DNA of 42,913 nt from Oscillospiraceae bacterium (GCA_902767915.1 CACXJE010000008.1:1-42913); one strand, 5' to 3'; numbered from the stretch's first letter, positions 19,848 to 27,458 are shown. Numbers and translations are program-made. Notes: a model not told the origin generated them from the sequence alone.

Positions 19848-20741
19848 TTATCTGTTTATGATCGAACCTTCTCCGCCGCGAAGGGGATATTCGTCCAGCC
19901 TGCCTTGAAGGCCTTTCCTTGTTTCACGCACGATCCGAAGCATTTCATCCTTGTGCTTCGGCAGGATCGCCTGCATTGGAACGAGGTTCGACGGGTGCGA
20001 GCCGAAATAGATCGTGTCTTTCAGTTCCAGCCGGGAGATCAGCCGTTCCTGTTCGTCAAGAAGCTGCCCGGTCGTGCATTCCTTGAACGCGCCGGTCTTC
20101 ATATCGCCGTATAGCTTGCATCCTGGCTGTGCATGCAGAGAACCGATAAACAGCAGATGAGGCTGAACGGCGTTGATCAGCTCGGCGGTCGCGTCGGCAT
20201 TTTCACGCCAGAGATCGGCACCGCCGCAGCCCAGAATTGCGTTGAAGCTGTATGGGATCCCTGCTTTGGTAAGCCGCAGCAGCTGCTCCCTCGCCTCTGC
20301 TGCCGTATGCCCCTTGTTCATATAGGCAAGCGCCGCGTCAAGCCCGCTTTCCACGCCGATATCCAGCCCTCCGATGCCAAGATCGCAAAGGCGGCGAAGC
20401 TCCGCGTCCGTCTTGTGTTTGATATTCTGAATGGAAGCGTACATGGCGATGGTCTTCACCTTCGGCAGCTTTCTGTGAATCGCCTCCGCGATTTGCGTCA
20501 GTTTGTCCGCAGATAGTACAAACGCGTCGCCGTGCTCAAGAAACACACGCTCAACATCGGGACATACCTGCGCCGCCTCTTCTATATCCGCTTCGATCTG
20601 TTCCATCGGACAAATGGTGAATTTCACGTTCGGGTACATATAGCAGAACGTGCATTTGTTGTGGCTGCAGCCGAGCGTGACCTGCAGCAGCAGCGAGTTA
20701 GCCTCATACGGCGGCCTGTAAACCATTCCGGTCAGATTCAT
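19848..20741 (-). CDS. Radical SAM protein with CX4CX2C cluster motif
   Basis: 297 residues. The [4Fe-4S] site is GCSHNKCTFCY, with Cys25, Cys30 and Cys33, a CX4CX2C spacing instead of the canonical CX3CX2C; this variant occurs in a subset of Elp3/HemN-like radical SAM proteins. A TIM-barrel-type body follows, with GLDIGVESG as a SAM-contact motif. No accessory domain is visible. The start codon overlaps the HxlR gene stop by 4 nt, so it is translationally coupled. Substrate unknown. Confidence 0.85.
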   Translation of the reverse strand: MNLTGMVYRPPYEANSLLLQVTLGCSHNKCTFCYMYPNVKFTICPMEQIEADIEEAAQVCPDVERVFLEHGDAFVLSADKLTQIAEAIHRKLPKVKTIAMYASIQNIKHKTDAELRRLCDLGIGGLDIGVESGLDAALAYMNKGHTAAEAREQLLRLTKAGIPYSFNAILGCGGADLWRENADATAELINAVQPHLLFIGSLHAQPGCKLYGDMKTGAFKECTTGQLLDEQERLISRLELKDTIYFGSHPSNLVPMQAILPKHKDEMLRIVRETRKGLQGRLDEYPLRGGEGSIINR

Positions 20742-21091
20742 TGCTTTTCGCCTCCGTTCATCCGGGCGATATACTCGTTCCCGAAAGTCTCCATTGCCGC
20801 GATCACAGGGTGAAACTTTTTGCCGATCTCCGTAAGCGAGTATTCCACTCTCGGCGGGATCGCTTCAAACTGTTCGCGCTTGACCAATCCGTATTCTTCC
20901 AGGGTTTTGAGCTGAACGGAAAGCGTCGCATGCGTCATCTTCGGCATTTTACGGAGAAGCTCATTGAAGCGGATCGGGCCGTCTTCCAGATAGAACAGGA
21001 TCAAAACCGCCCACTTGCCTGAAATGAGGCTCTGCGCCGTCGCATACGGACATAATCCGAAGCGTTCCTCTAATGTAGTTTGCCTTTCCAT
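20738..21091 (-). CDS. HxlR family transcriptional regulator
   Basis: 117 residues, a winged-helix MarR-like HxlR domain: LCPYATAQSLISGKWAVLILFYLEDGP at the N-terminus, FNELLRKMP, MTHATLSVQLKTLEEYGLVKR (recognition helix) and YSLTEIGKKF. The Cys14 in the LCPY segment is at the position of the redox or electrophile-sensing Cys of YodB/HypR-type regulators. Together with a nitroreductase in the same operon and a palindromic operator over its own promoter, this suggests an autoregulated electrophile or quinone response (inference). Confidence 0.92.
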   Translation of the reverse strand: MERQTTLEERFGLCPYATAQSLISGKWAVLILFYLEDGPIRFNELLRKMPKMTHATLSVQLKTLEEYGLVKREQFEAIPPRVEYSLTEIGKKFHPVIAAMETFGNEYIARMNGGEKQ

Positions 21092-21105
21092 ATCTCAACC
21101 TCACA

Positions 21106-21137
21106 GTCATATTATCGAACCGGTTTAATTATATGAC
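21106..21137. promoter_or_regulatory. 32-bp imperfect palindrome, probable HxlR operator
   Basis: GTCATAT at 21106-21112 and ATATGAC at 21131-21137 flank a central AACCGGTT (21118-21125). The palindrome covers the -10 box of the operon promoter, ideal for repression. Confidence 0.7.
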
Positions 21138-21156
21138 CGTTGATGTGATCCGTCAA
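21128..21156 (-). promoter_or_regulatory. sigma-A promoter of the HxlR operon
   Basis: Minus-strand TTGACG (21151-21156), 17-nt spacer, TATAAT (21128-21133). Confidence 0.8.
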
Positions 21157-21208
21157 GTACGATTTTCAAAGATACTCGGTATGTTAATTGATACCTTCTC
21201 TGAACAAA

Positions 21209-21246
21209 AAACGCCCTCGGCTTTGGCTGTCTGCCGCTGCCGAGGG
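21209..21246 (-). terminator. Orphan minus-strand terminator
   Basis: CCCTCGGC (21214-21221) pairs with GCCGAGGG (21239-21246); read on the minus strand it is followed by GTTTTTTG. No gene now precedes it. The wider gap 21138-22151 has no protein gene I can support, only tRNA fragments, terminators and an att site. Confidence 0.7.
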
Positions 21247-21438
21247 ATCATACTATAAAGCTTTGCCTTTGGCACCCCTTTCCTCCGGGCCGCTCCAATG
21301 CATACCACACGCAGAACGGAAGAACTCTCCCGATCATCATACGGCAGATGCATACATCTCTCAAAAGCTGCCTGAAATCGAGGGGGCGGTAGTTCAAGTC
21401 CTCCGGGCAAAGAAAAATATCTTTTTGGTTGCACAACA

Positions 21439-21459
21439 TGGTTGCGGGAGAGGGATTTC
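21439..21459. repeat. Partial copy of the tRNA-fMet att sequence
   Basis: 21 nt beginning ATGGTTGCGGGAGAGGG, identical to the start of both 47-bp att repeats at 21803 and 29343 and then diverging. Probable scar of an older integration or excision. Confidence 0.65.
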
Positions 21460-21473
21460 GGGTACATAAAGAT

Positions 21474-21495
21474 AGGGGCACCCGAAGATGCCCCT
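21474..21495 (-). terminator. Terminator next to the tRNA-like fragment
   Basis: AGGGGCA / TGCCCCT stem with an 8-nt loop, followed on the minus strand by ATCTTTATG; it directly follows the tRNA-like 3' fragment. Confidence 0.55.
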
Positions 21496-21550
21496 TGGTA
21501 GTGGACCGGGGATTGCACCCGGATCGGTAAATCTTTAAGCTTTACCAGCG
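21496..21550 (-). pseudogene. tRNA-like 3' fragment
   Basis: On the minus strand the segment ends in CCA, is preceded by a T-arm-like CCGGG TGCAATC CCCGG, and begins with CTGGTAAAGC resembling a D-loop end. The anticodon arm is degenerate and no matching 5' acceptor strand is found upstream, so this is not a working tRNA. Confidence 0.4.
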
Positions 21551-21767
21551 TATAGTCCTTTGCTGTGTTTTTCCTCTCATGTTGTTGGTACCCACCATAT
21601 TACTACCGACAACCACTACAACAATCGCGTTCATACCGCACCCTCCCATATAACTCAGCATACTCAACACAAAGCCAAGAAAACTGTACAGAAGTGAGCC
21701 CATGTCAGCAGAGAGGTTTCTACGAGCAAAGGACACGCAGGTAAAGACAAAAAGCAAGATAGAAACA

Positions 21768-21799
21768 GGTGGATGTAATTGAAATCCGTTACATCCACC
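21768..21799 (-). terminator. Terminator at the left edge of the mobile element
   Basis: Perfect 11-bp stem GGTGGATGTAA / TTACATCCACC; on the minus strand it is followed by TGTTTCT. It lies where the tRNA-fMet transcript would end if the element were absent, so it may be the tRNA's original terminator. Confidence 0.7.
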
Positions 21800-21802
21800 C
21801 GA

Positions 21803-21849
21803 TATGGTTGCGGGAGAGGGATTTGAACCCCCGACCTCCGGGTTATGAG
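21803..21849. repeat. Left att repeat (47 bp)
   Basis: Identical to 29343-29389. It contains the tRNA-fMet 3' half from the anticodon loop to CCA, read on the minus strand. Confidence 0.93.
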
Positions 21850-21913
21850 AACTGCGCAGTTGAGGCCGAAAGCCCTTGGAATCCAAGGACAACGGCACTA
21901 TTATACCATCAAA

Positions 21914-21933
21914 TGCCGACCATTTGCCGACCA
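21914..21933. repeat. Left arm-type repeats TGCCGACCA x2
   Basis: TGCCGACCA at 21914 and 21925, spaced 11 bp, matching the pair at the right end (29210 and 29221). Candidate integrase arm-binding sites. Confidence 0.55.
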
Positions 21934-22151
21934 CAGACAAAAAAACGACCATTTTGGGGGGTAAAATGGCCTAAAAAACCCAAACTGAGGCCAACCGGCA
22001 TGGTGAAGGGTTTCCTGTTCACCTGCTCTAAGCGGTGTACGCTTCAGCCCTATACCAGACTATTATGCGAACCTCTATGGTTATCTTCTTTACTGCAACG
22101 CGTAAGTGCGTGCAACACTCATTCACGCAGTTGCGCTTATATCCTCTTTCG

Positions 22152-23327
22152 CTACAGGTTCGCCGTCTTTCGGAACACCAGAGAGTCAATGGTCTGAGCC
22201 GCAGCCTCGTTCGCGTGCTTTAATGCGTGGCTGTAGATGTTCAGGGTGGTTGTAACGTCAGAATGGCCTAATCGCTGCTGTGCAACCTTTATATCAATGC
22301 CGCTGGCAATCATCATAGAAGCGTTCGTATGCCGCAGATCGTGGAAGCGAATGTCCCTTAGACCGTTCCGCTTCAGGAGTTTTTTGAACTTGAATGTCAA
22401 CGTGTCCGGATGGTAAGGTCTGCCGTTGGGCTGACAGACCACAAGATCGCTGTCAATGAAGTCAGCGCCGGTCTTCAACTTCTGCTCCAGGTACCAAACC
22501 CGCTGCTCCCGAAGCATTTTCATCAAGTGTGGCGGAGCGATCAACTCTCTTATGCCAGATCGTGTTTTTGGTTCTTTTACGACAACATCATTACCAACTG
22601 TGACACGGCTTTCCTTGATATAAATGGTATTCTTTTCCCAGTTGATAGAAGAATAACGCAAAGCAAGCAATTCTCCGCGCCGCAGCCCCAAACAGATCTC
22701 TATGTATAAGGGCAACTCCATATCCGTACCTTTTGCCGCTAAAAGCAGCTTTTCAACTTCTTCCTCGTCATAGGCTGCACCAACGTAACGGGAAGATTTT
22801 GGAAGCACTACTTGTCGGCATGGGTTTCTACGAATCATTTCCAACTGTTCCGCTTTTTCTAATGCAGCACTCAGATTCAGAAAAATGTTTCTGACTGTCT
22901 TGGGAGAAAGAGGATTCCCGCTCTTTGGCGCAGCTTTGGTAAGTTGGTTCACAAAGCGCTGTACCTGATTAGGCGTCAAGTCTTGTAACCGAGCTTTCCC
23001 TAAGAGTGGAAAAATGTATAACCGCATGTTATCCTTGTAGGAGACCTGTGTGGCTGGAGAAACAATCCCTTTGATATACAATTCATACCACTCTGGCATC
23101 CAGGCTTCCACCGTAACGTCAGAACGATCAATGTATTCTCCATTTTTAAGCTCATCCAGTAACTTGTGCAAGGCCTTCTCTGCATCTTTCTTTGATCCGA
23201 TTATCGTCTCATACTTTCTTTGCCTTTTTCCTGTTACAGGATCAGGGGGAAGTTCAGCAATCAACTGAAACGCCTTCTGCCCATCTTTCCGTTTTCTCGG
23301 TCTTATATGACCGCTTGCGTGCATCAT
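22152..23327 (-). CDS. Tyrosine integrase of the element (Tn916/ICE type)
   Basis: 391 residues. An N-terminal arm-binding AP2-like domain (about 1-60), a SAM-like core-binding domain (about 70-165) and a catalytic domain with Arg216 (LGLRRGELLAL), Lys253, His329/Arg332 (FHDLRHTNAS), His355 (LGHSDVTTT) and the nucleophile Tyr365 (LNIYSHAL). All catalytic residues are present, so it should be active. It is placed beside the left att site and points toward it, as usual for such elements. Its start overlaps a 43-codon ORF by ATGA and is preceded by AAAGGAGG. Confidence 0.95.
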   Translation of the reverse strand: MMHASGHIRPRKRKDGQKAFQLIAELPPDPVTGKRQRKYETIIGSKKDAEKALHKLLDELKNGEYIDRSDVTVEAWMPEWYELYIKGIVSPATQVSYKDNMRLYIFPLLGKARLQDLTPNQVQRFVNQLTKAAPKSGNPLSPKTVRNIFLNLSAALEKAEQLEMIRRNPCRQVVLPKSSRYVGAAYDEEEVEKLLLAAKGTDMELPLYIEICLGLRRGELLALRYSSINWEKNTIYIKESRVTVGNDVVVKEPKTRSGIRELIAPPHLMKMLREQRVWYLEQKLKTGADFIDSDLVVCQPNGRPYHPDTLTFKFKKLLKRNGLRDIRFHDLRHTNASMMIASGIDIKVAQQRLGHSDVTTTLNIYSHALKHANEAAAQTIDSLVFRKTANL

Positions 23328-23455
23328 GTTTTATCCTCCTTTTCCTTGCTCGAATTGTCTCTGAGAAGCAGACTTTTGGGTGCAGGTAATAATACTTGCA
23401 AGCATAGCGCGAGCTTTTCGCCCTGTTTTTTCACCAGCAATTGTATCTCGTCCAT
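23324..23455 (-). CDS. 43-residue leader protein coupled to the integrase
   Basis: Starts MDEIQLLVKKQGEKLALCL and is preceded by AAAAGGAGGCAAAT, a strong ribosome site. Its TGA overlaps the integrase ATG (ATGA), so the two are translated together. The small size and position recall the excisionase genes upstream of Tn916-type integrases, but I see no HTH motif and do not recognise the family. Too short to be found by usual gene callers. Confidence 0.6.
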   Translation of the reverse strand: MDEIQLLVKKQGEKLALCLQVLLPAPKSLLLRDNSSKEKEDKT

Positions 23456-23473
23456 ATTTGCCTCCTTTTCTTG

Positions 23474-23506
23474 ATCTGTCCATCAGTCATCTATCAACTA
23501 TCTGTC
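23474..23506. repeat. Short direct repeats of ATCTGTC type
   Basis: ATCTGTC at 23474 and 23500 with variants ATCAGTC (23482) and ATCTATC (23489), in the divergent control region between integrase leader and the + strand genes. Candidate regulator or Xis sites. Confidence 0.35.
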
Positions 23507-23524
23507 AGGCTCCAGTTGAGCAGA

Positions 23525-23553
23525 ATTATAATATCTGCTTCAAATGGGAACAA
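23525..23553 (-). promoter_or_regulatory. Promoter of the integrase operon
   Basis: Minus-strand TTGTTC (23548-23553), 17-nt spacer, TATAAT (23525-23530). The -10 box is part of a symmetric ATTATAAT and could also serve the + strand. Confidence 0.6.
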
Positions 23554-23634
23554 AAACGCCGAAATATGCGGGTTCTGGACGAACATATTATTAAGGAGCA
23601 GAAAGACATAAAAGCTCCGGAAAGGAGCCTCAAC

Positions 23635-23928
23635 ATGGGCCAGAAAGTATATACAAATAGAAAATTTCGACTATTAGCAGAGAATGAGAGAGACAATGTA
23701 GATCTCCGGGAATACAAGGATATCATTGAAAACACGATTCAAGAAATAGCACCGAATACAAGAATTACAGTCAGAAGAGATTATTACATGTTAGACTGCG
23801 TCACACAAAGTCAGATCGTTCAAATTGGCAGGTTACTGGCAAAAACCGAAATAAACAAACACAGCGCCATCGTTCCCATATTCCGGCTCTTTGAGGGATA
23901 TGATGGAAAGAGAATCAAAGGAGAATAA
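23635..23928 (+). CDS. Hypothetical element protein
   Basis: 97 residues from the ATG at 23635, chosen for its AAAGGAG; an in-frame ATG at 23566 would add 23 residues but lacks a ribosome site. The ribosome site at 23624-23628 is paired with GCTCC at 23614-23618 in a small hairpin, which could damp translation. Sequence is hydrophilic (FRLLAENERDNVDLREYKDI, NTRITVRRDYYMLDCVTQSQ), with no family I recognise. It is 3 nt from the excisionase-like gene and likely regulatory by position. Confidence 0.7.
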   Translation: MGQKVYTNRKFRLLAENERDNVDLREYKDIIENTIQEIAPNTRITVRRDYYMLDCVTQSQIVQIGRLLAKTEINKHSAIVPIFRLFEGYDGKRIKGE

Positions 23929-23931
23929 AGG

Positions 23932-24129
23932 ATGGAAAATGCAAGCGAAAGAATGTTCCTAAACGTTGCTGAAATACAGGAAAGGTATCTGCCTTTCTCA
24001 AAAAAGAAGATCAGAGCGTTTATCAAGAAGCACGTCCCATACAGAATTATCGGGAACAGCATTTGCGTGGAAAAGGAAGCCCTGGAAGCAGTATTAAAAT
24101 CAAAGGAATCGAATGTTTATCCCACGTAA
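23932..24129 (+). CDS. Small HTH protein, excisionase-like
   Basis: 65 residues with LNVAEIQERYLPFSKKKIR followed by VPYRIIGNSICVEKEALEAVL, the pattern of the excisionase-type winged HTH (MerR-like, HTH_17) used by recombination directionality factors. The ribosome site is AAAGGAGAATAAAGG, inside the end of the preceding gene. Within an element carrying an intact integrase, an excisionase (Xis) function is the natural hypothesis, unproven. Confidence 0.72.
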   Translation: MENASERMFLNVAEIQERYLPFSKKKIRAFIKKHVPYRIIGNSICVEKEALEAVLKSKESNVYPT

Positions 24130-24135
24130 GGAACA

Positions 24136-24167
24136 AAAAGCCCCTGACGCCTTCATGACGTCAGGGG
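24136..24167 (-). terminator. Terminator of the recombinase-ATPase operon
   Basis: CCCCTGACG / CGTCAGGGG stem (24141-24167) followed on the minus strand by CTTTTTG. It lies between convergent genes and may work both ways. Confidence 0.8.
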
Positions 24168-24175
24168 TAAATATA

Positions 24176-25351
24176 TTATCTTGACAATGCCTTTTCCAAA
24201 AGCGCCGCAGCAGCTTGTTCTTTCGGCCTGGAGGAATGTGAGTAGGCCGTCATTGCCGTTGCAACGGTATCTCCAAGCCGGGCAGCTGCAACCGCAGGGG
24301 CTATCCCAAGTTCGATCATGGCGCACATCTGCGAATGCCTTAACGCATGAAGATTGAGCGGGCGGATATCAGGATGACGTGATAGGAAATCACGCCAGAG
24401 CTTCGAGATCGTGTCAGGGTTATAAGGAAGTCCGCTGTCGTTGGCCAAAACATAGAGAGCCGGAAGGCCTGAGCGGGTCCGGCGTTTTTTCTCTTTTCGA
24501 ATAAGCTGCTTCAAGTCGGCGGGTATCGTTATCGTTCGCAGCCCGTTCTTGCTCTTCGGAGGTTTTTCGACAACAACTTTACTGTCCCCGCGAACGCGGT
24601 TGTGGCAAATGTGAACTTCATTTGCTTTGAAATCAATATCACTAAAACGCAGGCCGCAGCCCTCGCCCCTTCGAATGCCCGTAGTAGCGAAAAGAGTTAC
24701 CAGCAGCCGAATTCGGGGTGCCTCCTCCTTAGCCGCTTCCAGAATGGAGACAAGCTCGTCACGCTCATAGTGCTGCGCTTCATGTGATTCACGGCGGGGC
24801 AAGTAAAGCCCTTCCGCAGCGTTGAATGTGGCATAACCCTGCTTGACTGCAACGCCTAACGAACGATGAAGGGCCATTTGAATGTGCCGGATGGTATGTG
24901 TGCTGAGGCCTTTTTCGGGGTTTTTCGGTGAGGAAACCTGAAGGCCGTCAAGATAATCCTGCAATACGGGCTGTGAGAGGCGCGACACTGCAACCTGGCC
25001 AATAGGGTGTACCTTGCAATAGGATAGAAGTTCTCGATAGCCAAACCTTGTGGACTCCTCTACGTTCCCGCAGAATGAGTTTATGAACCGCTCATTCCAA
25101 GCTTCTAATGTTATCGATTTGGTTTTTTTATAAGGGGCGAAGGGGTTGTTCCCCTCCGCCTCCGCCTGCAGGCGTCCAGCCTCCTTTAATGCTTGTTGGT
25201 AAGTGCCTACTACGGTATGCGATTTAGTGGGCCTTCTTGTAACTATTTTGTTTTCTACAAGAGTATCAAGACGGCCATAATCGACCGTGATTTGGAAGGC
25301 CTCGGTGCCGTCCTTGTGAGGCCGAGGCCGTATATATGTATGAACAGACAT
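24176..25351 (-). CDS. Second tyrosine recombinase
   Basis: 391 residues, clearly different in sequence from the integrase at 22152. An N-terminal arm-binding region, core-binding domain (about 80-170) and catalytic domain with Arg227 (TTGIRRGEG), His335/Arg338 (LHALRHSQM) and Tyr370 (TAYSHSS). The second catalytic His is replaced by Asp361 in ARLGDTVATAM. The start follows TAAGGAGGTACTAA, where TAA is the ATPase stop, so it is in an operon with the replication-type ATPase rather than beside an att end. It could resolve replicated element copies or be a domesticated or rival integrase. Confidence 0.88.
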   Translation of the reverse strand: MSVHTYIRPRPHKDGTEAFQITVDYGRLDTLVENKIVTRRPTKSHTVVGTYQQALKEAGRLQAEAEGNNPFAPYKKTKSITLEAWNERFINSFCGNVEESTRFGYRELLSYCKVHPIGQVAVSRLSQPVLQDYLDGLQVSSPKNPEKGLSTHTIRHIQMALHRSLGVAVKQGYATFNAAEGLYLPRRESHEAQHYERDELVSILEAAKEEAPRIRLLVTLFATTGIRRGEGCGLRFSDIDFKANEVHICHNRVRGDSKVVVEKPPKSKNGLRTITIPADLKQLIRKEKKRRTRSGLPALYVLANDSGLPYNPDTISKLWRDFLSRHPDIRPLNLHALRHSQMCAMIELGIAPAVAAARLGDTVATAMTAYSHSSRPKEQAAAALLEKALSR

Positions 25352-25362
25352 TTAGTACCTCC

Positions 25363-27036
25363 TTATTCAATGTCGTCCATGCAGTCCAGATCTTCCTCAG
25401 TGAGGTCATTGTTTTCAGCAATGGAATTCCGGTTTTTCTTTGGCGCAAAAGCATCTTCTCTTTGCGCCGCAACCTCTTCAGCCTGCCAAAGTTTTTGCAG
25501 ACCAACCCAGCGACGGTTCGTCCGCCCTTCGGGCAAACTCAGCTTGATCCCGTTTGCTGTCAGCGCGTGCTGATGCTTTTTGAGCGTCTTGGTGATGCTA
25601 TTGGCGGTCTGCCGCGTGATTTTGATGTTGTTCCTCTCTGCCACTCCATTAAATTTTTGGGCCAGCACCGTAGGGCTCTCCCTAAGCATCTCCCCTCTAC
25701 GGCCTAAAAGTAGCTTTTCTACCACAGCGACGACGGGAGAGCGGGCTTCAGCGTCAGCGAGCTGATCTTCAATAATCTGTTTGTACTGCGCAAGGAATGC
25801 TTCAGGATCCTCGCCCAGCACGGTCATCACCCGCATCCCAAATTCAGCGAATTCTGCCATTCGTGGTTTTGGGATGCTGCTGAATTCTGTTTTATCAGCG
25901 AGCACGGCGGCAATTGTATTAAAGATGGCACCAAGCAGCCTGGGCTTAAGTGTTTTGAATTCTTCCTCGATCTCCTTATCGCCGCGCCGTTTTTCATCAG
26001 GGATTCGTTCTAAATAAATCACACAACAGCGTTCTGCAAAGTCCGGACGGGCTGCAATTTCATCGATCCCATTCATAATGAGCTTTGCAATCAGATCAAA
26101 TACAGCCACATCATTTGTGCTGTAAAGTCTGCGCTTCGAAATCGAACCATGCGTGACCACCTGACAGAGGAGGTCAGAAAAAAGTGGTTTGATCGGAAAC
26201 TGCAGATTATCGAAGGCGGTAATGTAGTTATTGGAGATCTGCGCCACAAGTGCATCCTCGCGAGTCGGCATTGACACTACTGCCTGTACCTTTGTTGGAC
26301 TCACCAAGTCAATGATTTGCTTTGATGTTGTCGTCTTTGCCGTGCCTTTCTCACCGGACAGCACCAGCACTGGTGTTTTCAAGTCCGGAATAAAAAAACC
26401 CAACAGAACCGCTGCGAAAGTCAGTCTGTACGCTTTCTTTACGCGAAAAAGCTTCTTCAGGAGCGGTAAGAGCTCGGCTGGCTTTGCATCAGAATCAGGC
26501 GTCGCCTGGTCTGCAGCAATGTCATTGTGCCAGAATGCAATGTTTTTTGAATATTTTATCTTTTTTACTTCTCCTGCAGTGATTCGGATAGTTCGATTGT
26601 CGTCAAGACGATAGTAAAGCCTGTCGTTTTCTTGGCAGATACGGTGCGCTGGTTCACGCCCTCCTTCCTTCATAGCATGTGCGGCCAGGAGATCAGCCAC
26701 TGCCTGCTTTAAATCGGGCCGTGGAAGAATCTCAGCTTTTTCGAACTGTCGAATGATCCAGAGGCTTACATCACGCCCATAGATGTTGTAGAATGAGTTG
26801 CTTTTACTCTCAAGCGTCATCGATGGCATACGACCTCCGCGAAATGTGAAATCTCGCTTAGCCTTTTCCAAAATGTTAAAAGCGGCCTCCTTGGAGGAAA
26901 CTTCATTTTGATCGACTCCTTGCACTTTTGGTTCTTTGGAAGAAGCAGCTTCCGGTAGGGTACAAAAGCTACCATTTTGGAAGCCCTGGGGTGGGTGCGG
27001 CTTGCGCTGCACCCGGTTTTCACTTTGTGATTTCAT
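25363..27036 (-). CDS. Replication-type ATPase (phage/plasmid primase-helicase C-terminal type)
   Basis: 557 residues. A poorly conserved N-terminal 180 residues is followed by an ATPase domain: Walker A SGEKGTAKTTTS (residues 227-238), Walker B-like YITAFDNLQF (Asp276), and a polar patch ending GIDEIAARPDFAERC with a plausible arginine finger. A winged-helix-like C-terminal part (TRQTANSITKTLKKH) and an acidic tail follow. The layout resembles the helicase halves of P4- and satellite-type primases; no primase motif is visible. The ribosome site is TTAAGGAGAAACAAAA. Suggests that the element replicates after excision. Confidence 0.75.
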   Translation of the reverse strand: MKSQSENRVQRKPHPPQGFQNGSFCTLPEAASSKEPKVQGVDQNEVSSKEAAFNILEKAKRDFTFRGGRMPSMTLESKSNSFYNIYGRDVSLWIIRQFEKAEILPRPDLKQAVADLLAAHAMKEGGREPAHRICQENDRLYYRLDDNRTIRITAGEVKKIKYSKNIAFWHNDIAADQATPDSDAKPAELLPLLKKLFRVKKAYRLTFAAVLLGFFIPDLKTPVLVLSGEKGTAKTTTSKQIIDLVSPTKVQAVVSMPTREDALVAQISNNYITAFDNLQFPIKPLFSDLLCQVVTHGSISKRRLYSTNDVAVFDLIAKLIMNGIDEIAARPDFAERCCVIYLERIPDEKRRGDKEIEEEFKTLKPRLLGAIFNTIAAVLADKTEFSSIPKPRMAEFAEFGMRVMTVLGEDPEAFLAQYKQIIEDQLADAEARSPVVAVVEKLLLGRRGEMLRESPTVLAQKFNGVAERNNIKITRQTANSITKTLKKHQHALTANGIKLSLPEGRTNRRWVGLQKLWQAEEVAAQREDAFAPKKNRNSIAENNDLTEEDLDCMDDIE

Positions 27037-27095
27037 TTTTGTTTCTCCTTAATAGTTTTTTTAGCTCTTGCGTCGCCTCCTTTCGCGCCGTCCAT
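27033..27095 (-). CDS. Possible 20-residue leader ORF before the ATPase gene
   Basis: Frame from ATG at 27095 encodes a Lys-rich peptide and its TGA overlaps the ATPase ATG (ATGA). There is no clear ribosome site before it, so it may be chance. Confidence 0.25.
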   Translation of the reverse strand: MDGAKGGDARAKKTIKEKQK

Positions 27096-27176
27096 GAGCC
27101 AGTGGCGGCGTCAATTATCTATATCTTATATCTATTTTTTATTATCTATAAAAAGTTCATCTCTCGCGACAAAACC

Positions 27177-27205
27177 ATTATAACATTCAAAAAACTGGCA
27201 GTCAA
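27177..27205 (-). promoter_or_regulatory. Promoter of the ATPase-recombinase operon
   Basis: Minus-strand TTGACT (27200-27205), 17-nt spacer, TATAAT (27177-27182); a near-consensus promoter giving a leader of about 135 nt. Confidence 0.85.
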
Positions 27206-27313
27206 CAAAAATGCATATTGTTCGTGTATCTTCGTATACTTGCACAAGACAAAATATTCGCTGGACCAACGTGGAGCCAGTTGGCATCAGGAAATAACCG
27301 GCGAAAATAAGGC

Positions 27314-27330
27314 TTGTGCAATATGCACAA
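27314..27330. promoter_or_regulatory. 17-bp perfect palindrome, candidate operator
   Basis: TTGTGCA-ATA-TGCACAA, about 110 bp upstream of the ATPase promoter, with a further half-site TGCACAA at 27241-27247. The region 27037-27453 otherwise holds the promoter and no gene I can support. Confidence 0.5.
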
Positions 27331-27425
27331 AAAGCGTTGAGGCTGTCCGTGTTGAGCCTGCCCGTTCTTGCCTGTGGTTAGTCATGTATGCAATCCGCGT
27401 AAAATGGCACGCACGCGTTTTTTGG

Positions 27426-27458
27426 AAAAAAGTAGAGCGCTTGATAAAACGCTCTACT
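27426..27458 (-). terminator. Terminator of the 123-residue hypothetical gene
   Basis: AGTAGAGCG / CGCTCTACT (27431-27458) followed on the minus strand by TTTTTTCC; the stem overlaps the stop codon of the gene. Confidence 0.85.

Noticed and set aside
21385..21410. T-arm-like GGTAGTTCAAGTCC on the + strand
   Set aside because: No flanking acceptor or anticodon stems; chance similarity.
21496..21550. Working tRNA gene on the minus strand
   Set aside because: T-arm and CCA are present but the anticodon arm does not fold properly and there is no 5' acceptor strand; kept only as a fragment.
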